A DNA stretch of 64,000 nt. Origin: Halosimplex rubrum (lineage in GTDB: Archaea; Halobacteriota; Halobacteria; Halobacteriales; Haloarculaceae). The notes under the pieces were generated by a model, which did no database searches, had not been told where the DNA came from, and saw only the letters and a program-made list of their open reading frames with translations. Location of the stretch: positions 3,100,001 to 3,164,000 of the forward strand of contig NZ_CP058910.1 in NCBI RefSeq assembly GCF_013415885.1, in the 5' to 3' direction. Below are positions 48,999 through 56,592 of this stretch, in pieces; position 1 is the stretch's first letter; each line of letters begins with the position of its first letter. The position numbers and the translations under genes are program-made.

Positions 48999-51584
48999 TT
49001 ACGACCGCCGGACGGTGCTCCCCAGAAGCGCGCGGATCTGACCAACACGCTCGGCGGCCGAGTCCCGGGAGCCAAGACGGAGGCGGACGCCCTCCGGCGT
49101 CTCTTCCGTGTCGCGCGGCTCCAGGGCGTCGTAGGGCAGCTGGCTCAAGTCGATCGCCTCGACGACCGACCAGTCCGACGCGTCCGGCGGGAGGTCGACC
49201 GTCGCTTCATACAGCGGCTCGGAGAGGTCCTGCGCGAGGATGCGGGCCACCTGACCGCAGGCGCGTTCGGTTGGCAGGTTCGGAAGGTCGCGGACGATCT
49301 CGCGGGGGTTGCTCCCAGCACCGTCGACCGTGTGGCTGCTCTCTGGTTTGTACCAGTAGTCGACCGACAGCGCCTGCCCGTCAGCGATGGTCCCGCTGGC
49401 GAGCGTCCGGATGCGTCCGTCGACCGCGTCAAGTTCGTAATCGGTCCGGTAGGAGTACTCCGTGCTGGAGTTCGCGTCGGCGACGGATTCCTGGCCGAGT
49501 AGTAGGTTCGTGTCGGGGAGGTCGACCCACGTCCCGTGGTCGGCGGTCACTTGCTCGTCTCGCGTGATCTGTTTCGAGCCCTTGATCGTCACCTTCTCGA
49601 CGGCGTTCTCGACGGTCTTCGTCGCCGAGAAGTCGAGTACGGGCGCATCCCGGTCGGCGGTCCGCTGGCCGGGCTCCGCCCACTCGAACGAGAGGTTGCC
49701 CTCGGCGTCCGTGTCGATGGCCCAAAAGGCGTCTCCGTACTGCTGGGCGATCTCGTTGAGGACGGTCTTGGCCGACCCGTCGTACGTCTGGTCGACCAGT
49801 AGCGGGATATCCTCCAGCTCGGCGTCGAGCGTCCAGCTGTCCAGTACCGGCCGCTCGAACCCCTGGGTCGGTGTGGTGTCCGTCCGAGAGCCGTACCCTC
49901 GGAGCCCGACCCGCCAGCGGAGGGCCTCGCCGATATCGGCGAAGTCCGTGCTGAACGTGGAGACGCCGGCACTGCTGTCCGTATATGAGACGCCCCGATC
50001 GTTCGACAGCCCGAGGCGCTCGATCCCGGACGCGTCGTCGACAGCGACCGAGATCTCCCCGCCGGTGACTGCCCGCACTTGACTCTCCCCGTCGAAGGCC
50101 TGGATCGGTATCGATCCGCCGTTCCCGACAGGGTAGTCCGCTGGGTATTTCAGGGCGTCGTTGGCGTTCGTCGACTCGGAGAACGCGTTAACATCGTGAT
50201 ATCGCTGGTCGTAGAGCGTGACGGCGTCGAGGTCCATCTCGGCGTTCTGGAGCGAGTCGTAGTCGGTCCCGACGACGACTGCCCCCTTCATCCCGTCCGA
50301 GGAGTTATCGGTGCTGCCGTGAGTTTCGCAGTAGTAGCGATAGACGCCCTCGTCGTCGAACGTCACCGGACCGTAGGTCACGCTGGTCGACGTGATCGGC
50401 ACGCCCGAGTCAAATTCGCCGGTCTCCTCAACGACGTTGTGCGACTCCGTGTCGTCGTCCCACTGCCAGGTGACATCTGTCCCGGGGTCGACCCAGATGG
50501 CGGGCTCGCCGCTCGTCGGGTGCTCGAAGGTCCGGCTGCCGTTGTTCCCCACGTCGATCTGGACACTGGCGTTCCCGCGCAGGTCTTCGGTCGTCCCGTC
50601 GTAGTTCGGTGTGTTGTTAAACCAGTCTCCGTAGTCGGGCGAGCCGCTGGCCGTCTGCGTACACTCGACGCGGACGCTGTGGGTCCCCGGAGCGAGATCG
50701 TCGTTCCACCCATCCACCCCGATCCAGCCGAGGCCAGCCTGGACCTGCGCGTAGGCTCCGTACGGGCTGATCGACTCGCCGTCGACAGAGACTGTAATTT
50801 CGGGGAGTTCTTGTGGCGACCCCTGGTTGGGGATGTTCCCGAGGTCGTTCGGCGCTCGGAAGCGGATCGCGACAGCGCCCTGGTCAGCCGGGATGGCGTG
50901 CTCCAGCTCCACGTCGAACTCGACATATGACCCCGCAGTTTCGAGAGTGATGATCTCGCCATTCGAAGCGCCATCCAACGACCCGCGGAAGTCGACCTGG
51001 TTGTCGTTGATGTTCTCCGCTTCCCGGAGGTGCGATGTCCGAGCGAGTGTCGATCCTTCGCCGTCCGAAGCGGGAGCCAGCCCAGATGCGGCGATGATCG
51101 GGGACGTTGGGTCCGACGGGTCAAACTGCTCGGCCCAGTCGGTTTCCGAGTCTCCCGTGCTGATCGTCAGCGTCTCGCTCGTCGTTTCTGGGATGTCGAT
51201 GTTGGCCGTGAGATCGGTGTAGGTTTCGATGATCTGCTCGGCGGCCTCGTAGACCGGGATCACGTCGAACTGTTCGGTGACGCGCACGTCGAGGTCGCGC
51301 CCGCCGATGCCGACGAGCGTGGTCGTGCTCCCGGGCCCGTCCTCGGGGGCGACGAACTCCTCGATGGGCTGGGGGCGGCCGTCCTTCCAGACGCGCATCG
51401 GCGCCCCCTCGAACGATTCGAGCCGCCACTGCTCGCCGGCTTCGACCGGGATCTCGCCTCGCTTGTAGTCGTACGGTGCCGGCGCGATGCGCGCCTGGTC
51501 ATCGTAGACCGTCGGCGTCCAGGTGTAGTCGCTGTCGGGGTGGTCGACCTCGACGTACCAGCCGGTCGCGGGGACGTTCGACAT
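48999..51584 (-). CDS. Tail-tip protein with inserted halocyanin-like blue-copper domain
   Basis: 861 aa. The N-terminal 200 residues and the part after about 500 are the tail hub-like portion (VLNEIAQQYGDAFWAIDTDA, TKTVENAVEKVTIKGSK), similar to phage baseplate or tail-spike hubs. Between them lie a carbohydrate-binding-like beta domain and, at 340-440, a cupredoxin: AIWVDPGTDVTWQW, H382 in ESHNVV, C419 and H422 in YRYYCETHG, and M432 in GMKGAVVVG. These are the four type-1 copper ligands in the correct order and spacing. The function on a virion is unknown: stability, redox or binding to the host surface are options. Confidence 0.78.
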   Translation of the reverse strand: MSNVPATGWYVEVDHPDSDYTWTPTVYDDQARIAPAPYDYKRGEIPVEAGEQWRLESFEGAPMRVWKDGRPQPIEEFVAPEDGPGSTTTLVGIGGRDLDVRVTEQFDVIPVYEAAEQIIETYTDLTANIDIPETTSETLTISTGDSETDWAEQFDPSDPTSPIIAASGLAPASDGEGSTLARTSHLREAENINDNQVDFRGSLDGASNGEIITLETAGSYVEFDVELEHAIPADQGAVAIRFRAPNDLGNIPNQGSPQELPEITVSVDGESISPYGAYAQVQAGLGWIGVDGWNDDLAPGTHSVRVECTQTASGSPDYGDWFNNTPNYDGTTEDLRGNASVQIDVGNNGSRTFEHPTSGEPAIWVDPGTDVTWQWDDDTESHNVVEETGEFDSGVPITSTSVTYGPVTFDDEGVYRYYCETHGSTDNSSDGMKGAVVVGTDYDSLQNAEMDLDAVTLYDQRYHDVNAFSESTNANDALKYPADYPVGNGGSIPIQAFDGESQVRAVTGGEISVAVDDASGIERLGLSNDRGVSYTDSSAGVSTFSTDFADIGEALRWRVGLRGYGSRTDTTPTQGFERPVLDSWTLDAELEDIPLLVDQTYDGSAKTVLNEIAQQYGDAFWAIDTDAEGNLSFEWAEPGQRTADRDAPVLDFSATKTVENAVEKVTIKGSKQITRDEQVTADHGTWVDLPDTNLLLGQESVADANSSTEYSYRTDYELDAVDGRIRTLASGTIADGQALSVDYWYKPESSHTVDGAGSNPREIVRDLPNLPTERACGQVARILAQDLSEPLYEATVDLPPDASDWSVVEAIDLSQLPYDALEPRDTEETPEGVRLRLGSRDSAAERVGQIRALLGSTVRRS

Positions 51585-52799
51585 CTATTCGTTCACCCGT
51601 GTTCGCTCGACGAGCTCGGCGCCGGCCGCGGGGTCCGACCCCTGCGTACTCGCGATGGCGTCGACGCGGTCGACCAGCCCCTGCGGTGGGCTCGATGCGT
51701 TCGGCGGGACCATCCAGAGGGCGTCGTCGTAGCCGCGCTTGAGCGAGCAGTTGAGGTTCTGCGTCGTCAGCGCTGACGTGCTGGTGTCCCGGAACTCGAC
51801 CTGCAGGTCGATGCGGGCGAGTCCGATGTGCGTCACGTCGACGTCGAAGAGCCGCCAGTCACTGGTGAGGTCCAGCTGGACGCGGTCGTAGTGGGCGTCG
51901 GCGTCGTTCCACCGGTAGGCCTCGATGCGGCCGCGATTCTCGTCGAACCGAAGCCGTAGTCGACCCGTCTCAGCTACCGGCGCCCCGACGAAGTCGTGAC
52001 CCGTGGAGTAGACCCTGCCCCAGCGGACTGCATCTGTCCCCCCACCACCGACCGTCGCGTCACCGACCGTCGCCGTCCCGACTTCGCTGCCGCCCCCCTC
52101 GTCTACGACGACAGTCTTCGACCGACCGTTGTCGTCCCAGAGATGGACATCTGCTTGGTATTCGTCCGTGTAGTCGAGCGTGTAGATCAACGTCGGTTGC
52201 GAGAACGACGGTTCGGTCGCGTCGTAGATCTCGAAGTCCGTGCGCTCGCCGGCGACCGTCCGTTGCACGGTCGCGTCCTCGATGGCGCCGGAGCCGCCCC
52301 GGTCGTCGAACCAGCGGACCTTCTCGGCGCCGGCGTGGAGCCCGATCTCGGCGTCGCCTCCATCGCCGAACGGGTTGTCGACCGCGTCCGGCCGGGCCGC
52401 GACCGCCCGCCAGTGTGAGCCGCGTGTCCCCTCTTCCGTGAGTCGGATGTCGAGGCGGTGGACGATGTCGCTCGACGCGATAGGGCGGGCGGACTGGTCG
52501 TCGTCGATGACGTAGTAGCCGTCCCGCTGCGGATCCGATCCGCTCGGGGACGCGTACGGTACCGCGCCGATAGTCGACGCGCCGGCGAGCTCTTCGACTG
52601 CTGTCGCCGTCAGGGATGCGTACCCTCCGACGACCATGTACTGGAAACCCTGCTCACCGGCCTCTGGAGCGACCGTCTCGACCGCGGCGGTATCGTCGCC
52701 GAGCGCGCCCGCGGTCGCCATTCGCCGGCGCTTTGATGTCCGCGAGTCGTTCTGGACGAGCTCACCGATACGGAGTGCGTGGAGTTGTCGGAGTGTCAT
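51585..52799 (-). CDS. Tail protein
   Basis: 404 aa, beta-rich (VRWFDDRGGSGAIEDATVQR, TLIYTLDYTDEYQADVHLWD, WRLFDVDVTHIGLARIDLQV). Placed between two tail-tip genes in the late operon with 0- and 4-bp junctions. It corresponds in position to distal tail or baseplate components. No specific family. Confidence 0.6.
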   Translation of the reverse strand: MTLRQLHALRIGELVQNDSRTSKRRRMATAGALGDDTAAVETVAPEAGEQGFQYMVVGGYASLTATAVEELAGASTIGAVPYASPSGSDPQRDGYYVIDDDQSARPIASSDIVHRLDIRLTEEGTRGSHWRAVAARPDAVDNPFGDGGDAEIGLHAGAEKVRWFDDRGGSGAIEDATVQRTVAGERTDFEIYDATEPSFSQPTLIYTLDYTDEYQADVHLWDDNGRSKTVVVDEGGGSEVGTATVGDATVGGGGTDAVRWGRVYSTGHDFVGAPVAETGRLRLRFDENRGRIEAYRWNDADAHYDRVQLDLTSDWRLFDVDVTHIGLARIDLQVEFRDTSTSALTTQNLNCSLKRGYDDALWMVPPNASSPPQGLVDRVDAIASTQGSDPAAGAELVERTRVNE

Positions 52800-53425
52800 G
52801 GGAGTTGGGCCAGGCCGTCGAGCGGGAGGTCGGAGATGTCCAGCGACTCCAGATCGTTTGGGAGGTCCATGTCGAACACGTCGATGCAGATGAGCGACTG
52901 CGAGAACGTCGAACTCTCGTCGCGCGCGGCCGTTAGATTCGGGTTCTCGAACATCACTGGAACGTAGTCACGGCTCATGATCCCTCCTGGAGCGTAGCCG
53001 CCCCACTTGAGACGGGCGGGTGTTCTGGAGTCCGGGGTGCTGTGCATCAAGTAGTTGTTCCAGACGTTGACCTTTTGCTCGCGATCTCCTCCCGTCACGG
53101 TTGCCTCGTCGGCTTCGGTCGGGTCTGGATCGCACCCCCACTGACCGTCTTCAGCACCCAACGAAACGAGGTCGATCTCGAAGTAGTGCTGTCCGCCACC
53201 GAGATCTTCATAGTAGCCCCGCCGAGCGGGCGTGTTTGATGCAGTGACCTCGTCGTAAAACTCCGAGATGATCGAGAGCGCCTGATCGAAGTTGTTGTTC
53301 AGGAACTGCTTGGTACGGACCCCTTCCGAAACGGTGCTCTTCCGAAACTCGAAAACTCCTGTTACCTCGCCGACAGTCGGGAACTGGGCATCGATCTCGA
53401 GGATGGGGTAGTCCTGCGCAGCCAT
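52796..53425 (-). CDS. Tail protein downstream of the tape measure
   Basis: 209 aa, begins MAAQDYPILEIDAQFPTVGE, with VGEVTGVFEFRKSTVSEGV and C-terminal DLPNDLESLDISDLPLDGLA. Its position just after the tape measure fits a distal tail (Dit-like) or tail-tip protein. Not recognised by family. Confidence 0.58.
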   Translation of the reverse strand: MAAQDYPILEIDAQFPTVGEVTGVFEFRKSTVSEGVRTKQFLNNNFDQALSIISEFYDEVTASNTPARRGYYEDLGGGQHYFEIDLVSLGAEDGQWGCDPDPTEADEATVTGGDREQKVNVWNNYLMHSTPDSRTPARLKWGGYAPGGIMSRDYVPVMFENPNLTAARDESSTFSQSLICIDVFDMDLPNDLESLDISDLPLDGLAQLP

Positions 53426-54817
53426 CTATAGCCTCTCCAGTTGGCGCTCCAGTCGCCGTTCGAGGCGCTGGACCTCTTGCTCGACGATCCGTTCGACTTC
53501 TCGTTGCTCCGCCCCGACATCGATCTGGTTGTTGACGACGACCGATACACTACCCTCCCCCGCCCCGCCTGGAGCAGGGGTCGAGTCCGGCGACGTGTCC
53601 CCCGGCGCCTGGCGACGGTTCAGCTGTCTACTCAGTTGGGCCAGGTCGGCCCCACTCGGCGACCTCCCGACCGACCCAGCTGACACGTCGGAGCCACGGA
53701 GCCGGTCAAGACCGACAGAGACGACACCCGCAGTCGCGCCGAGCGCCGCGCCGCCCGTGGTTCCGATGGCTGCACCAGGGACGGCACCGACCCCACCAGC
53801 TCCGGCCCCGACGGCGGTCCCGGCTCCGAGGCCGGCCGTCGCACCGGCCATCGTCGACCTCTTGAGCGTCTCCGCTGGGTTGTCCCGCTGGGGCGTGGTC
53901 ACGACCCCAGTCTGGGTGGCATTTGCCGGGGGCGGGGGGAGGTTGGACGTTGTTCCGGGGCGACCTCCCCGCGCGCCGTCTCCAGAGACGACGACACGGA
54001 TCGGCCCAACATCTTCGACCGGGATTTCGGCTGAGGGCACGTCGACGGGCAGTGGGTCGACATGCTCGACAGGGAGCGGGTCAACGCTTTCGACTCCGAG
54101 CGGGCTGGGATCCTTCACCCCGAGCGTCGGCGTCTCCACTCCGAGCGGGCTGGGATCCTTCACGCCGAGCGTCGGCGTCTCCACGCCGAGCGGGGAGGGG
54201 TCGTCCACCTCCAGAACCGGCTGCTCGACCGAGAGCGTCGACGGCGTGTCCACGGGCAACGGGCCAACTTGCTCGACTTGGAGCGGGACCCAGTTGGGCT
54301 TCTCAACTGAGACGCTATTGTCACCGAAGATGGTGTCGAGGATTGTATCGGCACCGTCCGTTGCTGCTGCGGTCATGAGGGCCGAAGCCGCGGTTGTGAG
54401 AGATGTCGCAGAGCCGGTCAGCGCCGACGCGGCGCCCGTGAGTGCCCCCGCACCTGCCACGTCATCTCCGAGGTTGGTGATCGTCTCGAAGATTCCGCCG
54501 AACGGTCCTCCACCAGGGCCACCACCGCTACCAGTCCCCTGGCCACGTGCATCCAGAGCCTCCATGATCTCCCGCAGGTAGACGTTGCGGTCGTCGGCCA
54601 GCCGGAGGTTTTGGTCCCACGCTCGCTCCATCGATCGAAGCGCCTGCGTGGCTTCGTCGCGACCGCCGTCGGCGATCCCACCACCACGACCGCCCCCACG
54701 GACATCGACAGTGACGGGGTCGGCGGTGAGTGCCTCCTCCAAGTCGTCCCGGGCTTGCCGGAGACTCCGGTCGTCGAGCTTCGCGACAACCTCAGCAGTG
54801 GTCTCGAACTCAGTCAT
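53426..54817 (-). CDS. Tape measure protein with glycine zipper and repeats
   Basis: 463 aa from ATG 54817 (MTEFETTAEVVAKLD); a TTG 12 bp upstream is less likely. Helical N-terminus (RSLRQARDDLEEALTADPVT), a linker with 15-residue repeats (LGVETPTLGVKDPSP), a glycine/alanine membrane-like segment (AGATAGLGAGTAVGAGAGGV) and a C-terminal coiled coil (REVERIVEQEVQRLERRLER). This layout and the position after the chaperone genes identify the tape measure, which sets tail length and helps DNA pass the membrane. At 463 aa the tail would be short. Confidence 0.75.
   Translation of the reverse strand: MTEFETTAEVVAKLDDRSLRQARDDLEEALTADPVTVDVRGGGRGGGIADGGRDEATQALRSMERAWDQNLRLADDRNVYLREIMEALDARGQGTGSGGGPGGGPFGGIFETITNLGDDVAGAGALTGAASALTGSATSLTTAASALMTAAATDGADTILDTIFGDNSVSVEKPNWVPLQVEQVGPLPVDTPSTLSVEQPVLEVDDPSPLGVETPTLGVKDPSPLGVETPTLGVKDPSPLGVESVDPLPVEHVDPLPVDVPSAEIPVEDVGPIRVVVSGDGARGGRPGTTSNLPPPPANATQTGVVTTPQRDNPAETLKRSTMAGATAGLGAGTAVGAGAGGVGAVPGAAIGTTGGAALGATAGVVSVGLDRLRGSDVSAGSVGRSPSGADLAQLSRQLNRRQAPGDTSPDSTPAPGGAGEGSVSVVVNNQIDVGAEQREVERIVEQEVQRLERRLERQLERL
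54094..54183. repeat. Two tandem 45-bp units in the tape measure gene
   Basis: 54094-54138 and 54139-54183 differ at one base (C or G in TTCAC(C/G)CCG); a partial third unit follows to about 54196. They encode 15-aa repeats PLGVETPTLGVKDPS. Near identity implies recent duplication. Confidence 0.8.
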
Positions 54818-54947
54818 CGACGCCCCCAAGGGTTGTCAGTTGAAGCATAATAGGTAGGGCCTCCGAGAACAGCTCGAAGTCGCTCGCTGGCATCGCATCG
54901 ATGTCGCGCGGACGGTGCCCGCACCACATGAGCACCGCGCGCGTCAA
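54810..54947 (-). CDS. Short tail-assembly-chaperone partner (gpT-like position)
   Basis: 45 aa from TTG 54947 (39 aa from ATG 54929): MWCGHRPRDIDAMPASDFEL then LFSEALPIML. It lies between the chaperone stop (54950) and the tape measure start, overlapping the latter by 8 bp, and is in the -1 frame relative to the chaperone. Many tailed phages make a longer chaperone by a -1 frameshift at this place. Here frameshift, reinitiation or separate translation are all possible; no classic slippery heptamer was identified. Confidence 0.5.
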   Translation of the reverse strand: MTRAVLMWCGHRPRDIDAMPASDFELFSEALPIMLQLTTLGGVDD

Positions 54948-54949
54948 CG

Positions 54950-55483
54950 CTACTCGTTCTCGTCGCTCGCCGCGTCCGCGACTCGCTGCGCGAATCCGTT
55001 TCCCTCAACCTCCGGCGTCGATAGCTCGTCGACGCGCTCCTCCAGCCAGTCGAACAGCTGTGGCTTCAGCTGGCTGACCGCAACGAGTGTCTCATCGAAG
55101 TTGGCGTCATCATCGAGGAAGTCTGCGTCCTCGACGGCGGTCGCGACGCGATAGAGTCGCTGGATGTCCGTCCCGTTGGGGACATCCAGCTCCGCCGTGT
55201 CGGCTTCTGCCCGCGCACCAGCTCGTAGATGCGTGCCAGCAGTGAGCTCCGACAACGTCACCGACTCGATCGGGTCGCGCTCACGTTCGTCGCCGTCCTC
55301 GTCCTCGTTGAGCGCCCACATCAGGCCCTTGTACTGGCGTTCGAGTTGCTTGCCGCGGCGGGCCTTGCGCTGGATGAGTGGGTTGCCGTCCTCGAACTCG
55401 GCGATTTTCTCGGCGAGTTCATCCTGGCGATTGCTGTTTTGCCTTGCTTCGTCCCGAAGATCGTAGGTTTCTGTCCTGGGCAT
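54950..55483 (-). CDS. Tail assembly chaperone
   Basis: 177 aa, hydrophilic. Helical N-terminus (YDLRDEARQNSNRQDELAEK), LERQYKGLMWALNEDED and a C-terminal helical segment (VAVSQLKPQLFDWLEERVDE). It sits between tail tube and tape measure, where chaperones lie in siphoviruses. The assignment is by order and size. Confidence 0.62.
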   Translation of the reverse strand: MPRTETYDLRDEARQNSNRQDELAEKIAEFEDGNPLIQRKARRGKQLERQYKGLMWALNEDEDGDERERDPIESVTLSELTAGTHLRAGARAEADTAELDVPNGTDIQRLYRVATAVEDADFLDDDANFDETLVAVSQLKPQLFDWLEERVDELSTPEVEGNGFAQRVADAASDENE

Positions 55484-55487
55484 GTTA

Positions 55488-56432
55488 TCAGGCCACCGTC
55501 ACCGCGTCCTCGCCGCCGACGTTCCACTGGACGTTCTCGGTCGTGTCTGTGTCGCCGGCGATGAGGTCCGACCACTCGTACGTGGCCGGCGTGACCGTCT
55601 GCAGGTTGTACGTCGAGATGACCGTCCCGTTGTTCTTGATCGTCGCCGTCGCCGCGACGCCGTCGAGGCGGTCCTGCGTGCTCGTCGCGTCGGCGCCGCC
55701 GAGGGCCCGCTCCAACCGGTTCGGTCCCGAGTAGATGCCTGTCGACTCCAGCGACGCCTCGGGCTGGGCGATAACGGCGTCGGCGGGCGTCGGGTTGCCG
55801 TCGCGTTGGAACCGCGCGATGTTCGAGATGGAGAGCGACGACGACTGGAGCATCGGGATCGAGGTCGTGTCGATCGAGAGGTCGAAGTCCTGGGCGGCGG
55901 CGTGGCTACCCTCGCTCGCCTGGGTCACGCTCGATGGCGTGATGGACGTGTTCGTGCTTTCAGCGCCGTAGATGCCCGAAAGCGTGTACCGGACCTTACC
56001 GTCCTGCGTGTAGTCGAACGGGGTAAAGTCGACGGGGATGAATCCCTCCAGGACACGTTCGGTCGTGCCGTCGAGGTAGTCGATCCCGGCGTAGATCTTC
56101 GCGGACTGCGGCCGGCCGGCGACGATCGCCTTGTTGCCCGAGCCGTCGGTGTCGTTGAAGACGATGTCCTCAACCTTCGGGAAGACGTCGGCGTTGATGA
56201 CCGCCTCGACACCGAACGCACCCTCGAAGTTGTCCTTCACGCTCTCGACTGACCAGACGCTGTCGGGCTCGTGCATCCGCTGGAGCATGTTGTCCAGCGA
56301 GACATCCTGCTCGGTGGGGTCGCGGCCGAACGCGTAGTAGTCGGCGTTCCCGTCGCTGTCGCCGTCGGTGACGCTCCCGAGGAACGTATCCTCGAAGCCG
56401 AAAGCCAGACTCGCCGCGCCGGCGCCGGTCAT
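55488..56432 (-). CDS. Major tail tube protein
   Basis: 314 aa, beta-rich, no cysteine. GFEDTFLGSVTDGDSDGNAD at the start, VEDIVFNDTDGSGNKAIVAG and VLEGFIPVDFTPFDYTQDGK in the middle, ending TTENVQWNVGGEDAVTVA. Position upstream of chaperone and tape measure and an excellent Shine-Dalgarno sequence indicate the abundant tail tube subunit. No sheath gene adjoins, so the tail is probably non-contractile. Confidence 0.68.
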   Translation of the reverse strand: MTGAGAASLAFGFEDTFLGSVTDGDSDGNADYYAFGRDPTEQDVSLDNMLQRMHEPDSVWSVESVKDNFEGAFGVEAVINADVFPKVEDIVFNDTDGSGNKAIVAGRPQSAKIYAGIDYLDGTTERVLEGFIPVDFTPFDYTQDGKVRYTLSGIYGAESTNTSITPSSVTQASEGSHAAAQDFDLSIDTTSIPMLQSSSLSISNIARFQRDGNPTPADAVIAQPEASLESTGIYSGPNRLERALGGADATSTQDRLDGVAATATIKNNGTVISTYNLQTVTPATYEWSDLIAGDTDTTENVQWNVGGEDAVTVA

Positions 56433-56437
56433 ACTGT

Positions 56438-56443
56438 ACCTCC
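56438..56443 (-). promoter_or_regulatory. Strong ribosome binding site of the tail tube gene
   Basis: GGAGGT on the minus strand, 5 bp before ATG 56432. Many genes here are leaderless or overlap-coupled, so a full Shine-Dalgarno marks a highly translated internal gene. Confidence 0.65.
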
Positions 56444-56592
56444 GTTGTTACTGTGGGTCATCATGATGAATCCTGAAAACTGCCGCGTGGTGCCCTCGAC
56501 GCCGGCCGCGGCGACCGGGTGCGTCATCGGGGATGGAGTTCTTACCGGCTACAGAAGTGTGAACCGGCCGCTAAGTCCGTGCGTAAGACTGA

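Noticed and set aside
54814-55008. A 64-codon minus-strand frame between chaperone and tape measure
   Set aside because: It is Arg/Ser-rich out-of-frame sequence; the neighbouring frame (MWCGHRPRDIDAM...) is protein-like and was kept instead.
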